A stretch of 12,011 nucleotides of DNA from Leptolyngbyaceae cyanobacterium CSSed165cm_216 (GTDB taxonomy: Bacteria; Cyanobacteriota; Cyanobacteriia; Phormidesmidales; Phormidesmidaceae): the NCBI GenBank assembly GCA_007135385.1, contig SLIY01000202.1, forward strand, positions 1-12,011, read 5' to 3'. The notes beneath the pieces were generated by a model. The model was not told where the DNA came from. It made no database searches and saw only the letters and a list, made by a program, of their open reading frames with translations. How positions within the stretch are numbered: position 1 is the stretch's first letter; each line of letters starts with the position of its first letter. This document shows, piece after piece, positions 8,314 through 12,011 of the stretch. The translations under genes and the position numbers were made by a program.

Positions 8314-8775
8314 ATGACAAAAAAGTCTGAAGACGCCGTTCCCAAGGCTACCCATGCTGGGTTACGCCGATGCTGGGGGGGCACCCTAGTGGTGGTGGGC
8401 TACCTGCTTTCGCCCCTCTGCTGGTGGAATGACTTGGTGATCAATTTGCCCCTGGCCTTTGGCTTTGGCTATCTCGTCAGCCGTCCCTACCCTGATGCGT
8501 TAGTTCCCCTAACTGGGGTAGGCTACTGGTTGACCAATGTGGTGGGTTTTGTGCTGATGCAACAGGGAGCTGTGACGGCCCTACACCATCAGCAGAGTAG
8601 TTCTAGGCGTCAGTTACTGCGTAATGGCTTAGTCACCTCAACCCTCTATACCGTCGCTATTGTGGTCTTACTCCAACTGCATGTGATCGCGATGCCCGAC
8701 CTGCTTCAGGGGGATCTACTGGCTACCCTAGATCAGGTGATGCCGACTTGGCTGACCGCTTGGCTGACCGCCTAA
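8314..8775 (+). CDS. Small multi-pass membrane protein, unknown function
   Basis: The 153-residue product starts at an ATG with a good Shine-Dalgarno (GAGG 8302-8305, 8-nt spacer). A polar N-terminus of about 20 residues is followed by hydrophobic segments near 21-37, 40-57, 62-84 and 103-124, suggesting about four helices. The most distinctive stretch is LSPLCWWND (32-40), with a polar WWND in a membrane setting. I do not recognise a named family and assign no function. The gene ends in a 12-bp tandem duplication (8748-8771) that makes the C-terminus read WLTAWLTA. It lies 146 bp after the permease gene and before lgt on the same strand, with no clear operon evidence. Confidence 0.75.
   Translation: MTKKSEDAVPKATHAGLRRCWGGTLVVVGYLLSPLCWWNDLVINLPLAFGFGYLVSRPYPDALVPLTGVGYWLTNVVGFVLMQQGAVTALHHQQSSSRRQLLRNGLVTSTLYTVAIVVLLQLHVIAMPDLLQGDLLATLDQVMPTWLTAWLTA
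8748..8771 (+). repeat. 12-bp tandem duplication at gene 3' end
   Basis: TTGGCTGACCGC occurs twice head to tail (8748-8759 and 8760-8771) directly before the TAA stop of the 153-residue membrane protein. It duplicates four codons, giving WLTAWLTA. It is in frame, so it extends rather than breaks the protein, and it is probably a replication-slippage product. Confidence 0.8.
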
Positions 8776-8802
8776 GCGGATTCCAGCGCAGAGACGATCC
8801 GC
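8776..8802 (+). terminator. Possible stem-loop terminator without U tract
   Basis: GCGGAT (8776-8781) pairs with ATCCGC (8797-8802) around a 15-nt loop, starting on the first base after the stop codon of the membrane protein gene. The stem is GC-rich but no T run follows. It may be a 3'-end-stabilising hairpin rather than a classical terminator. Confidence 0.3.
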
Positions 8803-8808
8803 AGTATA

Positions 8809-8826
8809 GAGGCTGAATTCAGCTTC
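8809..8826. promoter_or_regulatory. Palindrome/hairpin upstream of lgt
   Basis: GCTGAATTCAGC (8812-8823) is a perfect 12-bp palindrome that extends outward with a G-T and two Watson-Crick pairs, so 8809-8826 can fold into a 7-bp stem with an AATT loop. It lies between the membrane protein gene and lgt. It could be a protein-binding site or part of a terminator region. No T tract follows. Confidence 0.3.
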
Positions 8827-8838
8827 ATGGGGGGCTAG

Positions 8839-8872
8839 CCAACAGACTGGATACATCAGCAGACTGGATACA
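8839..8872 (+). repeat. Two tandem 17-bp direct repeats upstream of lgt
   Basis: Units 8839-8855 and 8856-8872 match at 15 of 17 positions and share an identical 13-bp core, CAGACTGGATACA. They end 57 nt before the lgt start codon. Direct repeats at this spacing may be regulator-binding iterons or a simple local duplication; the sequence does not decide between these. Confidence 0.75.
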
Positions 8873-8929
8873 GTCGTCGCTGGAAGCTCCTAAACCCGGT
8901 TTGATCGTTTTGGGAAAGAGTCGTTGCCG

Positions 8930-9796
8930 ATGTTGTCGTTTTTAAGTTCTATGGTTCCAGACGTGACCGTTGTGCTGGGGCAGTTTGCTTCTCCTGGGCC
9001 TGTGGCCTTTCAGCTAGGTCCCGTTGTCATCCGCTGGTACGGGCTGCTGATCGCCTCAGCCGTGGTGATTGGTTTGTTCTTGGCCCAACGACTGGGCCAA
9101 CAGCGCGGCATCGCCCCAGAGCGGATCGAGACCTTATTAATTTGGCTGGTTGTGGGGGCATTACCAGGGGCGCGGCTCTACTACGTTCTATTTGAGTGGG
9201 ATCGCTATGCCGATCGCCCGCTGGAAGCCCTAGCCATTTGGCAGGGGGGAATTGCCATTCATGGGGCAATCTTGGGCGGGGCGATCGCCACGGTTCTGTT
9301 TGCCCGACGCTACAAGCTCTCCTTTTGGCAGCTGGCAGATGTTGTCGCCCCATCGTTGGTGTTGGGCCAAGCGATTGGCCGCTGGGGTAATTTCTTTAAT
9401 TCCGAGGCCTTTGGTGCCCCCACGAATCTACCTTGGCGACTCTACATTCCCCCAGCCCAACGCCCGCCAGGGCTAGCAACGGTGGAGTATTACCATCCCA
9501 CCTTCCTCTACGAATCCCTCTGGAATTTGGGGGTCTTGGGGCTAGTGCTCTGGCTGTTTTTCTGGGGCCTGCGTCATCCGAACCGGCTCAAGCCCGGCAC
9601 CATTTTTCTGGTTTACTTTGCCGCCTACAGCTTAGGCCGTCTTTGGATTGAGGGGTTGCGTTTGGACAGCTTGATGTTAGGGCCATTGCGCATCGCCCAA
9701 GTGGTTAGCCTAGGGGGGATTGCTCTGGGAATAGGTGGCCTGCTGTGGTTGTATCGCCTTAAACGTCCTTTGCCAGACGTGGTCAGACCCGATTAG
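8930..9796 (+). CDS. lgt: Prolipoprotein diacylglyceryl transferase
   Basis: Lgt moves diacylglycerol from phosphatidylglycerol to the lipobox cysteine of prelipoproteins in the inner membrane, the first step of lipoprotein maturation. From ATG 8930 the protein has 288 residues, a normal length, with about seven hydrophobic segments. The family signature GRWGNFFNSEAFG is intact at 150-162. Other conserved pieces are IRWYG (34-38), WQGGIAIHG (104-112), HPTFLYES (189-196) and YSLGRLWIE (233-241), which carries an arginine in the region needed for activity in E. coli Lgt. An in-frame TTG at 8924 would add two residues, but a purine-rich GGGAAAGAG (8912-8920) sits 9 nt before ATG 8930, so I chose the ATG; ATG 8951 is a further option. 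Tandem repeats and a palindrome lie just upstream and a CRP-type palindrome just downstream. Confidence 0.97.
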   Translation: MLSFLSSMVPDVTVVLGQFASPGPVAFQLGPVVIRWYGLLIASAVVIGLFLAQRLGQQRGIAPERIETLLIWLVVGALPGARLYYVLFEWDRYADRPLEALAIWQGGIAIHGAILGGAIATVLFARRYKLSFWQLADVVAPSLVLGQAIGRWGNFFNSEAFGAPTNLPWRLYIPPAQRPPGLATVEYYHPTFLYESLWNLGVLGLVLWLFFWGLRHPNRLKPGTIFLVYFAAYSLGRLWIEGLRLDSLMLGPLRIAQVVSLGGIALGIGGLLWLYRLKRPLPDVVRPD

Positions 9797-9802
9797 CGCT
9801 GC

Positions 9803-9820
9803 CTGTGATGCAGCTCACAG
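9803..9820. promoter_or_regulatory. Perfect CRP-type palindrome TGTGA-N6-TCACA
   Basis: CTGTGATGCAGCTCACAG has perfect 6-bp arms around a 6-nt centre. Its inner 16 bases (9804-9819) match without mismatch the TGTGAN6TCACA consensus known for E. coli CRP and for cyanobacterial SyCRP1. It begins 7 nt after the lgt stop codon, in the gap where lgt and the 98-residue minus-strand gene converge, so it is not upstream of either. It could be a real CRP site serving an unseen transcript or the lgt antisense strand, or a 6-bp hairpin at the lgt 3' end. No T run follows. The rest of the gap to 9939 shows nothing I can call. Confidence 0.4.
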
Positions 9821-9939
9821 TCATCCTGATCCAGGGCTTAGCTCACCCCAGCCCCCAAAGGTTACCTCGACAGAACTAGGTAGGCACGGCTGATCGGTCT
9901 GGATGAAATGCCAGTTGAGGGCTTGATCTGGGCCAGGGC

Positions 9940-10236
9940 TCAATCGACCCAGGTGCCTACCGGGCGCAGCTCCTCTGGAATCCCATCATCGTGGTCAAAC
10001 TCTAGGACGGTTTCTCGATAGCCTAAGTAGCCTGACTCCATAAAGCTGGTTAACATGCGGCTGAGGGCCGGCCAGACCACATCGGCAAATTCCCAATCTT
10101 GATTGAACATGGCCCGGTCAGCAATCGATCGCAGCGCCCAGAAATAGCTGTTGCGCACCACAGAACCCGACTTTTTGTAGGCGGGCACATCGTCCTGGTG
10201 AATATACAGAATTTGCTGATGAATTCGAGCTCGCAT
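9940..10236 (-). CDS. 98-residue soluble protein, unknown function
   Basis: The product is hydrophilic, without signal peptide or membrane segment. It opens with a basic, beta-like stretch (MRARIHQQILYIHQDDV), passes through a helical aromatic-rich middle (about 27-70, SYFWALRSIADRAMF and WEFADVVWPAL) and ends acidic. I recognise no named domain. Regular coding character, an ATG start and a possible promoter upstream (10265-10292, minus strand) support a real gene. No Shine-Dalgarno is visible. It converges with lgt (143 bp gap) and is divergent from the ABC ATPase gene (69 bp gap), so a shared control region with the ATPase is possible. Confidence 0.7.
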   Translation of the reverse strand: MRARIHQQILYIHQDDVPAYKKSGSVVRNSYFWALRSIADRAMFNQDWEFADVVWPALSRMLTSFMESGYLGYRETVLEFDHDDGIPEELRPVGTWVD

Positions 10237-10264
10237 GGTTTAAACGGAATCGGCTGAGAGATAC

Positions 10265-10292
10265 TCTATAGGGAATCGGAACTATTAACAAA
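10265..10292 (-). promoter_or_regulatory. Possible sigma70-type promoter for the 98-residue gene
   Basis: Read on the minus strand, TTTGTT (10292-10287) and TATAGA (10270-10265) are separated by 16 bp and would place the transcript start about 20 nt before the ATG at 10236. Both hexamers are imperfect. The octamer GGAATCGG occurs twice on the plus strand (10246-10253 and 10272-10279), one copy between the hexamers and one near the expected transcript start, and could be a regulator site. Confidence 0.3.
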
Positions 10293-10305
10293 GCGTTACT
10301 TACTT

Positions 10306-11157
10306 ATGGATGCTGCGGTTAGCCTGCAAAATGTCCACAAGGTCTACAACGGTGTGCCTGTGGTCAACGATCTCTCCCTACAGATTAAATCTGGGGAAGT
10401 GTTTGGTTTACTTGGCCCGAATGGCGCAGGCAAGTCCACCACCATTCGGATGGTGACCACCCTCACCCAGCCTACCGATGGCCATCTGGTGGTGGCGGGT
10501 TATGACGTGTGCCGTCAGCAGCTAGCCGTGCGCCGTCAAATTGGGGTGGTGCTCCAACAAACCAGTGTCGATGGAGACCTGTCGGTGTGGGAAAACATGG
10601 AATTCCATGGACGCATGCACCACATCCCCAACCCTCAGCGACGCCAAGCGATCGACGGTTGGCTAGACTATGTGGAACTGGCCGATCGCCGGGATGATAA
10701 GGTAAAAACGTTGTCCGGCGGGATGAAGCGGCGGTTGCAGATTGCTCGGGCCTTGCTGCATAATCCCAAAATCTTATTCCTGGACGAACCAACGGTGGGC
10801 CTGGACCCCCAAACCCGTCGTCGCCTGTGGGAAATAATCCAGGGGCTGAACCAACAGGGGATGACCATGCTCCTGACCACCCATTACATGGAAGAAGTGG
10901 AATACTTGTGCAATCGCATTGGTATTTTAGACCAGGGCAAACTGATCGAACTGGGCACCCTAGACCAACTGCGCCAGCGCCATGGAGAAGGGATTGTCAT
11001 GACCCAACGGGGCAATCGCTGGGATTACAGCTTCTTCCCCACCCTAGAGGCGGCCAACGCCCACCTCGACCAACAACCCGATAAAACCGGCATGATGACC
11101 CGCCCCTCCAACCTGGAAGATATTTTTGTCGAACTCACTGGCCGCAATTTAGATTAA
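10306..11157 (+). CDS. ABC transporter ATPase, DrrA/ABC-2 exporter type
   Basis: The 283-residue nucleotide-binding subunit has an intact Walker A (GPNGAGKST, 37-45), Q-loop (Q84 or Q85), signature LSGGM (136-140), Walker B with catalytic E161 (ILFLDEP, 156-162), a D-loop and switch H193 (TTHYMEE). The C-terminal extension ending in LEDIFVELTGRNLD is typical of the daunorubicin-resistance DrrA group, which drives ABC-2 membrane subunits that export drugs, lipids or polysaccharides. The substrate is unknown. No ABC-2 permease gene is adjacent: scpB begins 53 bp downstream and an unrelated small gene lies divergently upstream. The membrane partner must be encoded elsewhere. The ATG at 10306 gives the full family N-terminus; no Shine-Dalgarno is seen. 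Confidence 0.95.
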   Translation: MDAAVSLQNVHKVYNGVPVVNDLSLQIKSGEVFGLLGPNGAGKSTTIRMVTTLTQPTDGHLVVAGYDVCRQQLAVRRQIGVVLQQTSVDGDLSVWENMEFHGRMHHIPNPQRRQAIDGWLDYVELADRRDDKVKTLSGGMKRRLQIARALLHNPKILFLDEPTVGLDPQTRRRLWEIIQGLNQQGMTMLLTTHYMEEVEYLCNRIGILDQGKLIELGTLDQLRQRHGEGIVMTQRGNRWDYSFFPTLEAANAHLDQQPDKTGMMTRPSNLEDIFVELTGRNLD

Positions 11158-11183
11158 GGGTTGACATCACACCAGAGCAGACA

Positions 11184-11210
11184 CCCCATCCCCCCATCTC
11201 CCCCCACCCC
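11184..11210 (-). repeat. C-tract with G-quadruplex potential abutting scpB start
   Basis: The plus strand has four C runs of 4, 6, 6 and 4 bases (11184-11187, 11190-11195, 11200-11205, 11207-11210) separated by AT, ATCT and A, ending on the base before the scpB ATG. The minus strand therefore carries four G runs of at least four with loops of 1, 4 and 2 bases, a textbook intramolecular quadruplex motif. It occupies the place of a Shine-Dalgarno, which is absent. It also resembles the degenerate short C-rich tandem repeats seen in cyanobacterial intergenic DNA. Confidence 0.75.
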
Positions 11211-11774
11211 ATGTCCTCCCTGGCCACCTCCATCGAAGCCATCCTTTACCTTAAGGGTCAGCCCCTGTCTATCGCTAAGCTGGCCGAGATTGCCCGCTGC
11301 GATCGCGAGGAGATTGAAGAAGGCCTGATCGAGCTGATGAATGACTACGCCCACCGGGATGGGGCGCTAGAGATTGTGGAAACTGTAGACGGGTATTGCC
11401 TACAGCTCAAAGAGCGCTATCGTTTTTTGGTGGATCTACTCATTCCCCTGGACTTAGGGGTAGGGGCCCTGCGCACCCTGGCGGTGATTGCCCTGCGGGG
11501 CCCCCTGAGCCAGACTGAGTTAGTTGATTTACGCGGTTCCGGGGCTTATCAGCATGTGCAAGAACTCCATAGCCAAGGCTTTGTCCGCAAACGCCGCCAG
11601 GCGGATAATCGATCGTCGCTAGTGCAGGTGACCGATAAGTTTTATCAACACTTTGAAATTGATCAATTGCCCGAGCTCAAACCCAAAGCGGCCAAGTCCC
11701 CCCAGGGTGGGGATAGTCCCGATTCGCTGGCGTCAGACCCCGAGTTTGACGATCCGGTGGATGAAGCCTCCTGA
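11211..11774 (+). CDS. scpB: Segregation and condensation protein B
   Basis: ScpB dimers bind the kleisin ScpA and, with SMC, form the bacterial condensin that organises and separates chromosomes. The 187-residue protein has the standard two winged-helix domains: the first about 1-80, opening with SSLATSIEAILYLKGQPLSIAKLAEI, the second about 85-160, with LRTLAVIALRGPLSQTELVDLRG and the wing-containing GFVRKRRQADNRSSLVQVTDKF. The family pattern of an initial EAILYLKGQPL block is clear. The C-terminal tail from about 160 is proline-rich and acidic and probably disordered. The ATG at 11211 gives the family N-terminus but has a C-run, not a Shine-Dalgarno, in front of it. The ABC ATPase gene ends 53 bp upstream on the same strand, so read-through transcription is possible. 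Confidence 0.95.
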   Translation: MSSLATSIEAILYLKGQPLSIAKLAEIARCDREEIEEGLIELMNDYAHRDGALEIVETVDGYCLQLKERYRFLVDLLIPLDLGVGALRTLAVIALRGPLSQTELVDLRGSGAYQHVQELHSQGFVRKRRQADNRSSLVQVTDKFYQHFEIDQLPELKPKAAKSPQGGDSPDSLASDPEFDDPVDEAS

Positions 11775-11812
11775 CGGTATTTTCATGATTTGTTACGCTA
11801 TTATCGTGAATA

Positions 11813-11826
11813 CTGATAGGTATCAG
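11813..11826. promoter_or_regulatory. Inverted repeat CTGATA-GG-TATCAG
   Basis: A perfect 6-bp inverted repeat with a 2-bp centre lies 39 bp after the scpB stop and about 100 bp before the next start codon. The tight centre favours a DNA-binding site over a terminator, and no T run follows directly. The rest of 11775-11922 shows no confident promoter, although it contains several T-rich patches. Confidence 0.3.
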
Positions 11827-11922
11827 CCTGATGCCAGCTGTTTTAGGTGATGGTTTTTACGTTTGCCGACCGATACAGCTTTCCATCATTGCTGACGTTG
11901 TGACCAGAGGTCTCTGATTTTC

Positions 11923-12011
11923 ATGGTGTTTAATCCCGAAGACGCTGAATTCGTCGGAATGTCCACCAATAGCGACCACCCCAACGAGTTGCTTAAATAT
12001 CTCCAGCACCA
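11923..12011 (+). CDS. Start of a probable DUF760 protein, cut by window edge
   Basis: An open frame runs from ATG 11923 to the last base (29 full codons). It reads MVFNPEDAEF, then VGMSTNSDHP, then NELLKYLQH. The acidic N-terminus followed by an LLKYLQH-type helix resembles, from memory, the opening of cyanobacterial and plastid DUF760 proteins, whose function is not established. An AGAGG (11906-11910) lies 12 nt before the start, slightly far but plausible as a ribosome site. With so few residues the family call is tentative, though the existence of a gene here is likely. Confidence 0.6.
   Translation, partial: MVFNPEDAEFVGMSTNSDHPNELLKYLQH

Noticed and set aside
9027..9651. Several frames on both strands inside lgt
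   Set aside because: The lgt frame carries the full family signature. The other frames are composition artefacts of GC-rich coding DNA.
9804..9819. The CRP-type site as a target of the Crp/Fnr-like protein encoded at 5137-5934
   Set aside because: That protein's recognition helix has H-R-Q instead of the R-E-R residues that read TGTGA in CRP, so the match would not be expected.
11653..11850. Plus-strand frame overlapping the end of scpB
   Set aside because: It is out of frame with scpB for most of its length and encodes a Pro/Ser-rich product without family features.

Overview
The window looks like chromosomal DNA of a cyanobacterium, probably a filamentous Leptolyngbya-like type; the genus cannot be fixed from this sequence alone. 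The strongest sign is the octamer GCGATCGC (HIP1), a cyanobacterial signature, which I count eleven times in 12 kb (starts at 224, 949, 1480, 2143, 2479, 4356, 5035, 6953, 7315, 9281 and 11299) against about one per 65 kb expected by chance. The very large multi-PAS/GAF hybrid kinase, the sparse Shine-Dalgarno sequences and a DUF760-like gene start at the right edge fit the same picture. Most genes are GC-rich. No rRNA, tRNA, CRISPR array, insertion sequence or phage gene is visible.

Left part (1-5934) is signalling. A 70-residue membrane hairpin protein is followed by a stand-alone CheY-like receiver on the plus strand. That receiver converges, 58 bp apart, on a 1356-residue hybrid histidine kinase on the minus strand (GAF-GAF-PAS-PAS-PAS-GAF-HisKA-HATPase-REC). 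Upstream of the kinase on the same strand, 133 bp away, lies a divergent member of the Crp/Fnr regulator family, so the regulator and kinase may share transcripts.

Middle part (5935-9796) is membrane biology. The Crp/Fnr-like gene is divergent from an SLC13-type anion/sodium permease with two cytoplasmic TrkA-C (RCK_C) domains. Their shared intergenic region holds several inverted repeats and may be a control region for both. A small four-helix membrane protein of unknown function and lgt (prolipoprotein diacylglyceryl transferase) follow on the plus strand.

Right part (9797-12011): a small unrecognised minus-strand gene is divergent from an ABC-2/DrrA-type ATPase gene that has no permease gene beside it. 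Then comes scpB (chromosome condensation), whose start codon directly abuts a C-tract with G-quadruplex potential on the opposite strand. The last 89 bases open a probable DUF760 gene cut by the window edge.

I see no clearly new multi-gene system. The items most worth a second look are the perfect CRP-consensus palindrome just after lgt, the C-tract at the scpB start, the Crp/Fnr paralogue that has lost the usual cAMP and DNA-contact residues, and the low-GC receiver gene.
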